In this document: positions 9,298 to 16,577 of the stretch, in pieces
Position numbering within the stretch: position 1 is the first letter of the stretch
How the letters are laid out: each line of letters starts with the position of its first letter
DNA from: Kiritimatiellia bacterium
GTDB lineage: Bacteria > Verrucomicrobiota > Kiritimatiellia > RFP12 > UBA1067
Length of the DNA stretch: 24,111 nt
Reading direction: 5' to 3'
NCBI GenBank assembly: GCA_017508315.1
Contig: JAFVZE010000374.1
Location: 1 to 24,111, forward strand
Translations under genes and position numbers: made by a program
The notes under the pieces: model-generated
The model's input: only the letters and a program-made list of their open reading frames with translations
What the model was told of the DNA's origin: nothing
The model's database searches: none

Positions 9298-10322
9298 CTC
9301 TGCACCCTTCCCGTGCCGTTGCCGGCGGCCAACGCTTCAACCTCGGCAACGCTGACGAGATTGAAGTCGTGTTCGATGGAATGTTTCAAGGCCGACGCCG
9401 CGACCGCGAAATCGATCGCCGACTGATCGTCCCGGCCGGTCGCAAGCGCATAGATGAGACCGCCGCCGAACGAATCGCCTCCGCCGACGCGGTCGACGAT
9501 GTGGATTTTATATTCGGACGAAAACGACGCCGCGGAGCTCTTCGCGTCGTAGAGCATGCCGGCCCAGAGATTGTCGGAAGCCGAAAGCGAAGTGCGCAGA
9601 GTGATGGCGACTTTTTTGCAGCCGAAGCGTTCCGCCAGCCGTCTGGCGACGGAAACGTACCCCTGTTTGTTCAGCTTTCCGCTTTCGACGTCAGAATCTT
9701 CCGCGGCGATGCCGAATACATCCGCCGCGTCCGCCTCGTTGGCGATAAGCACGTCCACGTAGGGAACGAGCCGCGCCATGCATCTGCCGGCCTCCTCCCG
9801 CGTCCAGAGTTTGCCGCGGTAGTTGAGATCGCAGCTGACGGTTATCGAGTGCGCCTTGCAGTATTCGAGCGCATCAAGGCAGATTTCGGGAAGCTCTCCG
9901 CCGAGCGCCGGGGTTATACCGGTAAAGTGAAACCACTTTGCATCTTTAAAGATTTTCGCCCATTCGAAATCATTGCGCCCGGCGAGCGCGATCGACGAAC
10001 CCGCGCGGTCGTAAACGACTTTCGACGCCCGCTGCGAAGCGCCCTTCTCGACGAAGTAAAGTCCGAGCCGCGGTCCGCCCCAGACGATACCGGAAGTGTC
10101 GACGCCAAAGCGCCTGACGGCGTTGCGGGCCGCCTCGCCGAGCGGATTTTCCGGCAGTTTCGTCACAAACGACGCTTCAAGCCCGTAATTGGCGAGCGAC
10201 ACGGCGACATTCGCCTCGCCGCCGGCGTAACTCGCCTCGAACCGCTCCGCCTGCACGAAACGGTTGTACCCCTCGGGATTGAGGCGCATCATGATTTCTC
10301 CGAACGTAACGAACCTTCCCAC
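9294..10322 (-). CDS. kdgK: 2-keto-3-deoxygluconate kinase (PfkB family)
   Basis: This 342-residue cytoplasmic sugar kinase phosphorylates 2-keto-3-deoxygluconate to KDPG, the common step after uronate breakdown. Recognisable parts are FVTFGEIMMRLNPEG at the N-terminus, the PfkB substrate stretch YAGGEANVAVSLANYGL, CDLNYRGKLW (typical of KDG kinases), and the ATP/catalytic motif DRVGGGDSFGGGLIYAL containing the base Asp. The start is placed at GTG 10322 because AGGAGG (10336-10331) lies 8 nt upstream. Two longer ATG starts (10361, 10346) lie in the promoter -10 or in the operator. It is the first gene of the operon and overlaps the next by 4 bp. Product assignment is strong; a related PfkB sugar kinase is the alternative. 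Confidence 0.9.
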   Translation of the reverse strand: MGRFVTFGEIMMRLNPEGYNRFVQAERFEASYAGGEANVAVSLANYGLEASFVTKLPENPLGEAARNAVRRFGVDTSGIVWGGPRLGLYFVEKGASQRASKVVYDRAGSSIALAGRNDFEWAKIFKDAKWFHFTGITPALGGELPEICLDALEYCKAHSITVSCDLNYRGKLWTREEAGRCMARLVPYVDVLIANEADAADVFGIAAEDSDVESGKLNKQGYVSVARRLAERFGCKKVAITLRTSLSASDNLWAGMLYDAKSSAASFSSEYKIHIVDRVGGGDSFGGGLIYALATGRDDQSAIDFAVAASALKHSIEHDFNLVSVAEVEALAAGNGTGRVQR

Positions 10323-10336
10323 CGGACGATCCTCCT
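10320..10336 (-). promoter_or_regulatory. Ribosome binding site that fixes the kdgK start at GTG
   Basis: A perfect AGGAGG at 10336-10331 is followed by an 8-nt spacer and GTG at 10322-10320. Translation then begins GRFVTFGEIMM, the normal N-terminus for this kinase family. The alternative ATG at 10361 overlaps the -10 hexamer of the operon promoter and so would not be transcribed from it. Confidence 0.8.
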
Positions 10337-10339
10337 TTT

Positions 10340-10351
10340 CTTGCATACAAG
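10340..10351. promoter_or_regulatory. Operator palindrome 1 (CTTG-N4-CAAG)
   Basis: CTTGCATACAAG is a near-perfect palindrome placed at about +2 to +13 of the predicted kdgK operon transcript. A second copy lies 33 bp away (about three helical turns). Sites of the TTGTATACAA type are known for GntR/FCD regulators, and the FCD regulator gene is immediately divergent, so this is a likely repressor site. Confidence 0.7.
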
Positions 10352-10359
10352 TTGACACC

Positions 10360-10388
10360 ATTATCCCATATTCTTGTATTCAAGTCAA
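10360..10388 (-). promoter_or_regulatory. Sigma-70-type promoter of the kdgK operon
   Basis: On the minus strand, TTGACT (10388-10383) and GATAAT (10365-10360) are separated by exactly 17 bp, a near-consensus vegetative promoter. The expected start is near 10353, giving a leader of about 30 nt that contains operator 1 and the AGGAGG. The promoter drives the whole minus-strand operon down to the NRAMP-like gene. Confidence 0.8.
10373..10384. promoter_or_regulatory. Operator palindrome 2 (CTTG-N4-CAAG)
   Basis: CTTGTATTCAAG lies in the spacer and overlaps the -35 hexamer of the kdgK promoter. Together with operator 1 it brackets the promoter, an arrangement expected for repression. It is also about 36 bp from the regulator's own -10, so autoregulation is possible. 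Confidence 0.7.
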
Positions 10389-10416
10389 GCGCCGCCGCAT
10401 TGGGGCTTTCCCGATT

Positions 10417-10425
10417 TGCTATAAT
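10417..10425 (+). promoter_or_regulatory. Extended -10 promoter of the gntR-type gene
   Basis: TGCTATAAT is a perfect extended -10 (TG-n-TATAAT). It ends only 9 nt before the ATG, there is no Shine-Dalgarno in that gap and no good -35. The predicted transcript start (about 10432) falls within 0-3 nt of the ATG, which suggests a leaderless or nearly leaderless mRNA. Confidence 0.6.
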
Positions 10426-10434
10426 ATCCGGCAC

Positions 10435-11124
10435 ATGAAACCGAACCGAAAAGACAACCTGAACGAACGCGCCTACGCCTTCGTGACCGAGCAGCTCGCG
10501 CGCGGCGAAATAAAGCCGGGGCAGAAGCTCTCCGAGCCGTCGCTCGCCGCCGCCTGCGGCGTGAGCCGCACGCCGATGCGCGAAGCGGTGCGCCGCCTTG
10601 TCGAAGAGGGCGTTCTCTACCAGGTCGTCAAGTCCGGCACCTACGTGACCGGGTTCGGCGCCAAAGAGGCCCGCGACGCCTACGAAATCCGTTCGGCTAT
10701 CGAATCGGCGCTCCTCGAACGCTCCGTCGCCAACCTCACCAAAAGCGATCTCGTCGGGCTCGACCGGTGTTGCCGGAAGATGCACCGTGCGATTCTGGCG
10801 ATGCGCAAGGCGAGAATGTCGGTGATGACCGGGCAGCCGGAAGCGGACTTCCTCGCCGAAGACCTCGCCTTCCACCAGCTGCTGCTGCGGGCGAGCGGAA
10901 ATTCGCTCGCGGAAAAAATCATCGCCAACACCTACCGTCGCAACCAGTTCTTCGGCACCCACTCGCACCAGCGCACCCTGCGGCACGTCGCCAACGCATG
11001 GCGCTACCACTGCGAAATCCTGAACGCCTGCCGCCGCGGCGACACCGCCGGCGCGGTCCTCTGGCTCAAGCGCCACATCGCCAGTTCCCAGCGCGACGCC
11101 CTGCTGCCGATATCGAAAATATGA
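10435..11124 (+). CDS. GntR-family transcriptional regulator, FCD (FadR) subfamily
   Basis: This 229-residue regulator has an N-terminal winged helix-turn-helix at about 8-75 (LSEPSLAAACGVSRTPMREAVRRL is the recognition region, cited here in part as SRTPMREAVRRL). A helical FCD effector domain follows, with the typical AEDLAFHQLLLRASGN segment and a closing YHCEILNACRRGDTAGA. FCD regulators commonly sense sugar acids and often repress uronate/KDG operons. The start is ATG 10435 (MKPNRKDN); a longer in-frame reading from 10264 would extend back through the divergent promoter and is rejected. It is divergent from kdgK with both palindromic operators between them, so it most likely represses that operon and may respond to KDG or a uronate (inference). 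Confidence 0.88.
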   Translation: MKPNRKDNLNERAYAFVTEQLARGEIKPGQKLSEPSLAAACGVSRTPMREAVRRLVEEGVLYQVVKSGTYVTGFGAKEARDAYEIRSAIESALLERSVANLTKSDLVGLDRCCRKMHRAILAMRKARMSVMTGQPEADFLAEDLAFHQLLLRASGNSLAEKIIANTYRRNQFFGTHSHQRTLRHVANAWRYHCEILNACRRGDTAGAVLWLKRHIASSQRDALLPISKI

Positions 11125-11172
11125 GCCGCCCGCGCTTTTAGGCGATGAAACGGACCCGCCGCGGCAATACCG

Positions 11173-11418
11173 TTACCGGTTGGTCGCGTACAGGGGACCG
11201 AAGTTCCTGCAGGCGCGGTAGTCGGCGCCGGTCGGATCGTCGCTCGCGCCGAAAAGCCCCCAGCAGTGCGGCTGGAAGACCTGCTCCTTCGGAACGTTGT
11301 GCATCGCCACGGGAATGCGGAGCATCGATGCGAGAGTGATGAGATCCGCGCCGATATGTCCGTAGGCGATCGCGCCGTGGTTCGCCGCCCAGGCGTTCAT
11401 GACGGAATAGACGTCCTT
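11173..11418 (-). pseudogene. fucI: L-fucose isomerase, C-terminal fragment
   Basis: The minus strand encodes KDVYSVMNAWAANHGAIAYG, GADLITLASMLRIPVAMHNV and DYRACRNFGPLYATNR. This is the well-known C-terminus of L-fucose isomerase (about 81 of roughly 590 residues), including its natural stop at 11173. Everything upstream of the KDVYSVMN segment is missing and is replaced by the palindromic element at 11418-11442. A TTG at 11442 could start an 89-residue peptide through the element, but the active site of the enzyme lies mostly in the lost part, so it cannot be functional. It is convergent with the GntR gene. It shows that this locus once carried, or acquired a piece of, a fucose pathway. Identification is strong. 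Confidence 0.88.
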
Positions 11419-11442
11419 ATACAGAAGGGTCCTTTTTGCCAA
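11418..11442 (-). repeat. Palindromic element, copy 1 (degenerate)
   Basis: Minus strand TTGGCAAAAAGGACCC followed by TTCTGTATA. It matches copies at 18234-18258 (same orientation) and 23868-23897 (inverted). Relative to copy 3 it lacks GTCAG in the centre of the palindrome. It sits precisely between two broken genes: a beta-strand protein remnant on one side and the fucI 3' fragment on the other. Confidence 0.75.
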
Positions 11443-11538
11443 TCGTCAGTTTCCGGCAGGCGGCGAACGCGCCCGACGCGGTTGACGCCAGCTCGAAAGT
11501 CCCCGATTCCACCTCTATAGACGGAACGGCGGGGAGCG
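11443..11538 (-). pseudogene. Remnant of a beta-strand-repeat protein gene
   Basis: Between the stop of the GH-A-like gene (11539) and the element, one minus-strand frame reads VTLPAVPSIEVESGTFELAS and then ends CRKLTIGK before entering the element and a stop at 11417. This resembles the interior of beta-strand-repeat proteins; the intact 1031-residue protein in this window has a comparable SFPNVTEVSVEGGSLSCD stretch. There is no start codon or signal peptide, so it is read as an internal gene scrap left by rearrangement. It is short, so the family call is tentative. Confidence 0.5.
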
Positions 11539-13461
11539 TTACCGGATCCTGACCATGACCGTGGCTAGAGGCGGCAGATTGACCGCCAGCTTGCCCGCTC
11601 CCGTCCGTTTCACAGCCGACGCCGGTCCGAATTCGACCTTCAGATCCTTTCCGGAGCCCGGAGCTTCGAGTTCGGCTGAAAGAACCTCCGTCACGGTATT
11701 GACAAGAAGCAGCCAACACGTTTCCCCCGTCCGCCAGGACCGCGCCGCCATCTTTCCGGGAACTCCGGCGGGGACCGGTGTCCCGTCGGAGAGAATGACC
11801 TTCTCAAAACGCTTTAGCTCCCGACCGGTATCAAGGAGGGCCGGCCATATATCCTTCCACCAGACCACCCCGCCCTTCTTCGACTTCTCGCGCAACTGGT
11901 GGTAACGGAAGAACACCATGCCGTTCGCGCCGCATGCGATCGCCTGCCAGGCCATGTTCGAGATTTCCGCAGCAGTGGGGATGCGCTCCGCTTCTTTGGA
12001 ATTTCCGCGGCTCTTCCCCCAACCGAACGCCTGCGGCACCTGCCAGACCGGTTTCAGCCCGTACACCGCGCTGCGGTCCGAACGCATCGCCTCGGTGACC
12101 TGGCCTATGGGATAGCGTGATACGGGATACGGATCGGTCCCGAACACGTCGAACGTTCCCAGATAATCGCGCAACCGCTTGCCGTGCTTGTCCTGCACGG
12201 CCCACACGGGGTGATCACCGTCTAGTTCGACGAGCAGACGGTAGCGGCCCTTGAGACGAGGAATGAGTGTCGGCGCGGACTCGTCATCCGAATACCAGGC
12301 CAGAATGGCGGGATGGTTGCGGATTTCGGGAATGCGTTTTTTCATCCATGAACGCCCGATCTCGTCGTCGTAAGTCGAATCCGTTTTGCGGCGCACGTCA
12401 TAAAGGACCTTCAATCCCATTTGATGGCACAGATCGAGATCGGCATCGGTCGTGGGAAATTTGTACGACATGATGCAGTTGAACGGGGAATCGGCGATCA
12501 AGCCGATGTTTTCACGATCGATTTCGAGACAGTAGAGTCCGAGCGGGAAGAAGAGCTTGCCGTCCACCAGTACGCGCTGGCGGGAATCGAACCGCACACG
12601 GCGCGGCGGAAGTTCCTTTACCCTGGCGAAAGGCAACTTGGCGCTTCCGAGCACACACTTCCCGTCACTGAGCGTGCATACGACGTCGTTCGTTCCGTAC
12701 GCGAGCGCCGAAACGTCGGTTTCCATGCGCGCTTCGTCTTCGGAGATGCAGCCGTCGGTTTTTTTCATCCGCCCGTCGGACCCGGGATACGAAAAGACCG
12801 CCTCGAGACCGTTCGTGGACATCCCCGGCGGCAGGTTCAACCCTGCCACGAACGTGACTTTACCTTCCGCCTGCTCGTCACGGTACGCGGAAGACCATAC
12901 GCCGGAAACCGTTTTTTCCTCGATTTCCATCACGCTGATGTCGTCTATGACCGCCCGTCCGACACCCCCTTTGATCACCAGAGGCACGATACGGCATTTC
13001 GCGACTCCGGGAGCGACGACCGGGGTGATGTTCTCGCGGTGGATCCAGTCCGTTTTCCCGTTCACGCAATACGTCATGTTGCATCCGGTCAGTTTGCCGC
13101 TTTTGTCGAACCATTCGATGTAGATCGACATTCCGCTCCACCGACCCATTTTCGGACATGTCAGACCGTCCGCCTTGATGTTGGCGGAAATGCGGTAGCG
13201 TTTGCCTTCCTTCACCGTTATCCACTGATGCGGCCAATCGCGCGAATTCGGATCGTCACCTTCGAACACCAGCCCCTTGGAGCCGTTCGAACCGGCTCCG
13301 GCCACGACCTTCCAGTGTTTCTTCGGTATGATCCACCCCGTCGCGGCACCGTTCGCGTCGCACAATTCGAAAGCGGAGTTCTTTATTTCCACGGGTATAT
13401 CGCCCTTGACGGCGGAAACCGCGCACAGAACGACGGCGGCAAGACAAACTCTTTTCTTCAT
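11539..13461 (-). CDS. Secreted carbohydrate-binding plus GH-A-like TIM-barrel protein
   Basis: This 640-residue protein has a clear signal peptide (MKKRVCLAAVVLCAVSAVKG). Residues about 21-185 look like a CBM4/9-type beta sandwich (AFELCDANGAATGW, WITVKEGKRYRISANI, AVIDDISVME). A linker immunoglobulin-like region follows. From about 300 there is a clan GH-A-like barrel: LVDGKLFFPLGLYCLE, then HPAILAWYSDDESAP, where DE occupies the usual acid/base strand position, and DVFGTDPYPVSRYP. The C-terminal ~80 residues resemble a beta-sandwich cap and end VMVRIR. It is probably an extracellular glycosidase or glycan-binding protein of unknown specificity. It lies 19 bp after the 1031-residue beta-strand gene, with AGAGAGG near the start. 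Its stop abuts gene debris. Confidence 0.75.
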   Translation of the reverse strand: MKKRVCLAAVVLCAVSAVKGDIPVEIKNSAFELCDANGAATGWIIPKKHWKVVAGAGSNGSKGLVFEGDDPNSRDWPHQWITVKEGKRYRISANIKADGLTCPKMGRWSGMSIYIEWFDKSGKLTGCNMTYCVNGKTDWIHRENITPVVAPGVAKCRIVPLVIKGGVGRAVIDDISVMEIEEKTVSGVWSSAYRDEQAEGKVTFVAGLNLPPGMSTNGLEAVFSYPGSDGRMKKTDGCISEDEARMETDVSALAYGTNDVVCTLSDGKCVLGSAKLPFARVKELPPRRVRFDSRQRVLVDGKLFFPLGLYCLEIDRENIGLIADSPFNCIMSYKFPTTDADLDLCHQMGLKVLYDVRRKTDSTYDDEIGRSWMKKRIPEIRNHPAILAWYSDDESAPTLIPRLKGRYRLLVELDGDHPVWAVQDKHGKRLRDYLGTFDVFGTDPYPVSRYPIGQVTEAMRSDRSAVYGLKPVWQVPQAFGWGKSRGNSKEAERIPTAAEISNMAWQAIACGANGMVFFRYHQLREKSKKGGVVWWKDIWPALLDTGRELKRFEKVILSDGTPVPAGVPGKMAARSWRTGETCWLLLVNTVTEVLSAELEAPGSGKDLKVEFGPASAVKRTGAGKLAVNLPPLATVMVRIR

Positions 13462-13480
13462 CCTCTCTTCGGTCCTCTCA

Positions 13481-16400
13481 TTACCTGATCGTCAACACGA
13501 GTCCCTTGGGAATCGCGAGGCGGATGTATGTTCCGCCGTATTGCAAAACCGCCTTGTCGGCGAACGCTCCCGTCAGTTCGACATCGGAAAACACCCCTTC
13601 GCATCCCGCGCTCCGAAGAACGGTGACGCCGCGTCCGTCTGCAGGGTAGGCGGAAGTGTCGATGACGAGTTTCGCGTTCTCCCCGATCACCAGCGGGCCG
13701 GTCGACACGACGGGACACACCCCGTTTTCGTCAAAAACGAATTTAAGTGTCGCGCCGGAATCGGCGTTGTCCACGCTGTTGGAAAGGATCAGTCCGCCGG
13801 TCGTGAAGGACCCAGCGCTGCCATGGCACTCGACAATACCGGTGCCGTCCGCCGCGAGGATGAGGTTTTTGGAGAAAGCGACGTCGCCTCCGCTGTGCAC
13901 CAGCCGCCCCTGTGCGTCGTGATAACCGAACGACGTGTTCTTGAAATATTCCCATTTGGCGCTCTCCGCGAACTCCGATCTCACGCGTCCGCCGATGTAG
14001 GCGTCGGAACGTACGTCGAGACAGCCGCCGGATATCTCGAGTTCTCCCGACCCGTGCCACATGCCGATCGCGAACGTTTTGGCCGTACCGTCGTACTGAC
14101 CGTTCCCGGAAACGAATCCGCTGACCACTTCTCCCCCGCATATGCAAACCCGTCCCGTGGCCCAGCCGCAACCGATCATGAAATGACCGTAGAAGTTCGT
14201 AAGGACGGCGCCGTCATCGATGTTCAGCTCACCTTCGATGCGTGGCGGCGCGGCGTCCGCATACCCGGAATGCGCCCCGTATCCCACCATCACGCCGGCA
14301 GGCATGTACCCACCGCTGCCGTGCCCGGAAACGGAAAGCGCCGTGCCTTCGAGGGCGTCCACCGAAATCCTGAGGTCCGTGGCTTTGTGCCCGTATCCAA
14401 CCACAGGACCCGCGACGGTAAGGTTGTCGCGACCGGCCGTCACGCACGTGTTCGACAGCATGTAAACGGTATCGGCGGTACCGACGGCATTGAAGCCGAA
14501 CACGACCGTTTCATTCCATTGCGAATTTCCCTTCACCGGAGAAAACAGTTCAAATGTCGTGGAGCCCTTGCTGTACATCCACGCGGAAAAGACGGGATCG
14601 GCCGTAACTCCCGGACCGAACGACACCTTTCCATCCCCCGAACCCATGAACAGGGAAAGATCGCCACCGGTATAAACGGCGTCCTCGGACATTTCGATGC
14701 GTCCGCCGTCCTCAAGGAAAACCTTGTCTTTTGTATCCGCTGCATGCACGCCGAACGAGCCCCCTTTCACCGTGATCATGCCGGGCGCCTGATCCGAGCC
14801 GCCCAACCTTACGAACCCGGCGAGCCTCATTATTTCCGCATCTCCGCCGTCGATCAGAAGCTCGCCGCCGTCATGGATGTAAATCACGGAATTCGCGTCC
14901 GTGCACGTATCGGAAGCGGGAACCGTACGTTCGCCGGATCCGTCGACGCCGGTATAGAGGAACTTCTTTCCTTCGGGAATGACTATACGGCCGCCCGCCG
15001 CGATTTCGATCCATGTTTTTTCGAACGTCATGCTTCCGGAAAGCGTAACGGTCGCGCCGCCCGTGCCGCAGACGAAAAGTTTCTCCGGCATCACGGCGTC
15101 ATCCGGCACGGCGATCTCGAAGTCTCCGCTACAGGAAATGAAATACGCTTCCCTTCCGCTCTCGGGCAAACCGTCCGTCCAGTTCGCCGGATCGCTCCAT
15201 GAACCGCCCGATTCCCCTATCCAGCACGTCGTGTCGGCCGTGACCGTCAACGTGCCGGGACCGGTTATCCAATCGGTTTCCGTGACACCTTCAGAGCCGT
15301 ATCCGGTACCGGTATACGTCCCGCGCGGAAGGTAGAGTCCTCCGCAGAAGGCGTATCCGGCGGTGATCGCCGTACCGGCGGACAACGACAGCCCCGCTCC
15401 GTCACTCATCCTGAACGACACCGAGGCGGAGAAAGGAGTCCCCCATACCGGGCAGTCGCAGGAAAGAGAGCCGCCCTCGACGGACACCTCAGTGACATTC
15501 GGGAACGAAACGCCGTCCTCAAGCGCCAATGCGCCGCCCTTGACCGTGATCGTGCCTGTCATCGAATTCGTGCGGGTGCAAAAACCGAAGGTGAAATCTC
15601 CCTGCGGATCGTACACCATCGAAAGATCGCCGTTCCATGCGGCATAAGAGGAAAACGACCTGCTCGATTTCAAAGTGATCGTACCGGATCCTTCCAGACG
15701 GGTGATATTCTGATACTTTCCCCGACGCGGGCCGGACAGCCGGACGGGCGAATTCGTAGCCACGATATGATCGATCGCCGTATCCCCGGAGAACCTGAGC
15801 ACTCCGGTAGTCCAATCACCCTCGTATGCACTCGCGATGTACTTCGCGTCCTCGAAAACAAGAACCGCGTTTTCCGGCAACAGCCCCGCGCCCGGTATCT
15901 CAAGCGTTGAAGTGCTGCCGATCTTCCATAACGGACACGCGTGCACGACGCCGTCGGGAAGGGTAAGATTGCACGATGTCATGTACGGTCCCAATTCGAT
16001 CGAATCGACGTTCAGCGCTCCCAGGCACTGCAGGCGCAGATTCCCGCCCGTATAGAAATTCACGGGCCCCTCGACGTCGGAGTTGAATATCGCCGTTCCC
16101 GTTCCGTTCACGGACGCGACGGAGAAATTCCATACGGACGCGGCTTCGGGACGGGTGAAAGTCACCTTTCGGTTGAATACAAGTCGTTTCCCGGCTCCGA
16201 CTCTGACTCCGCACTCGATGGATCCGGAGTTCACGAAGTTCACGGGAACATCCATCACGATGTCGCCCTTGTCCGCGTATATGGATTGGGAGCCGAAATT
16301 GATGTGAAACGTATCCTCGCCTACCACGGTTATTCCGTGTTCCGTCATGTTCTTGAACCGGTTGAAATGACGTCCCTCGGGAAGATTGTTCGTCAGAACG

Positions 16401-16576
16401 GTGGCTGCCGTCAGGTTCGTGAACGAAACGTCGGTTCCGTTCGCCGGCACAACGCCTATATCCCAGTTTTCCGGATCTCCGAGATTGCCGCCCGAAGGTC
16501 CGATCCAAAACGCTTCCGCCGCCGGCAACACGGAGGCGAAAGTGACGCACGCAGCAAGGAACAGTAATTTTTTCAT
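13481..16576 (-). CDS. Large secreted beta-strand-repeat protein with two W-x-G...NW modules
   Basis: This 1031-residue protein starts with the signal peptide MKKLLFLAACVTFASVLPAAEA. Two modules open with nearly the same motif: WIGPSGGNLGDPENW (24-38) and WIGESGGSWSDPANW (452-466), each followed by a G...P...G...F strand. The body is Gly/Ser/Thr-rich beta strands of the autotransporter-associated type, with the GLYLPRGTYTG motif near 413-423 that closes such modules. There is no beta-barrel, anchor or catalytic motif. The C-terminus is PKGLVLTIR. AAGGGAG precedes the ATG, and the gene begins 1 nt after the stop of the metallophosphoesterase gene. The family is common in PVC bacteria but functionally uncharacterised; surface display or glycan binding is inference. 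Confidence 0.75.
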   Translation of the reverse strand: MKKLLFLAACVTFASVLPAAEAFWIGPSGGNLGDPENWDIGVVPANGTDVSFTNLTAATVLTNNLPEGRHFNRFKNMTEHGITVVGEDTFHINFGSQSIYADKGDIVMDVPVNFVNSGSIECGVRVGAGKRLVFNRKVTFTRPEAASVWNFSVASVNGTGTAIFNSDVEGPVNFYTGGNLRLQCLGALNVDSIELGPYMTSCNLTLPDGVVHACPLWKIGSTSTLEIPGAGLLPENAVLVFEDAKYIASAYEGDWTTGVLRFSGDTAIDHIVATNSPVRLSGPRRGKYQNITRLEGSGTITLKSSRSFSSYAAWNGDLSMVYDPQGDFTFGFCTRTNSMTGTITVKGGALALEDGVSFPNVTEVSVEGGSLSCDCPVWGTPFSASVSFRMSDGAGLSLSAGTAITAGYAFCGGLYLPRGTYTGTGYGSEGVTETDWITGPGTLTVTADTTCWIGESGGSWSDPANWTDGLPESGREAYFISCSGDFEIAVPDDAVMPEKLFVCGTGGATVTLSGSMTFEKTWIEIAAGGRIVIPEGKKFLYTGVDGSGERTVPASDTCTDANSVIYIHDGGELLIDGGDAEIMRLAGFVRLGGSDQAPGMITVKGGSFGVHAADTKDKVFLEDGGRIEMSEDAVYTGGDLSLFMGSGDGKVSFGPGVTADPVFSAWMYSKGSTTFELFSPVKGNSQWNETVVFGFNAVGTADTVYMLSNTCVTAGRDNLTVAGPVVGYGHKATDLRISVDALEGTALSVSGHGSGGYMPAGVMVGYGAHSGYADAAPPRIEGELNIDDGAVLTNFYGHFMIGCGWATGRVCICGGEVVSGFVSGNGQYDGTAKTFAIGMWHGSGELEISGGCLDVRSDAYIGGRVRSEFAESAKWEYFKNTSFGYHDAQGRLVHSGGDVAFSKNLILAADGTGIVECHGSAGSFTTGGLILSNSVDNADSGATLKFVFDENGVCPVVSTGPLVIGENAKLVIDTSAYPADGRGVTVLRSAGCEGVFSDVELTGAFADKAVLQYGGTYIRLAIPKGLVLTIR

Positions 16577-16577
16577 T

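Noticed and set aside
8988..10355. 455-codon plus-strand open frame
   Set aside because: It lies antisense to kdgK and the sialidase-fold gene, is Arg-rich with no recognisable domain, and has no ribosome site. Such frames are expected opposite GC-rich genes.
10323..10361. Longer kdgK start at ATG 10361 or 10346
   Set aside because: The first overlaps the -10 hexamer and the second lies in operator 1; the AGGAGG is correctly placed only for GTG 10322.
11125..11172. Possible bidirectional terminator between the GntR gene and the fucI fragment
   Set aside because: An AACGG/CCGTT outer pairing around GCCGCGGC exists, but the stem is interrupted and there is no T-run on either side.
13277..15202. 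641-codon plus-strand open frame
   Set aside because: Antisense to the CBM/GH-A-like and beta-strand genes; composition (His/Arg-rich, no domains) is that of a shadow.
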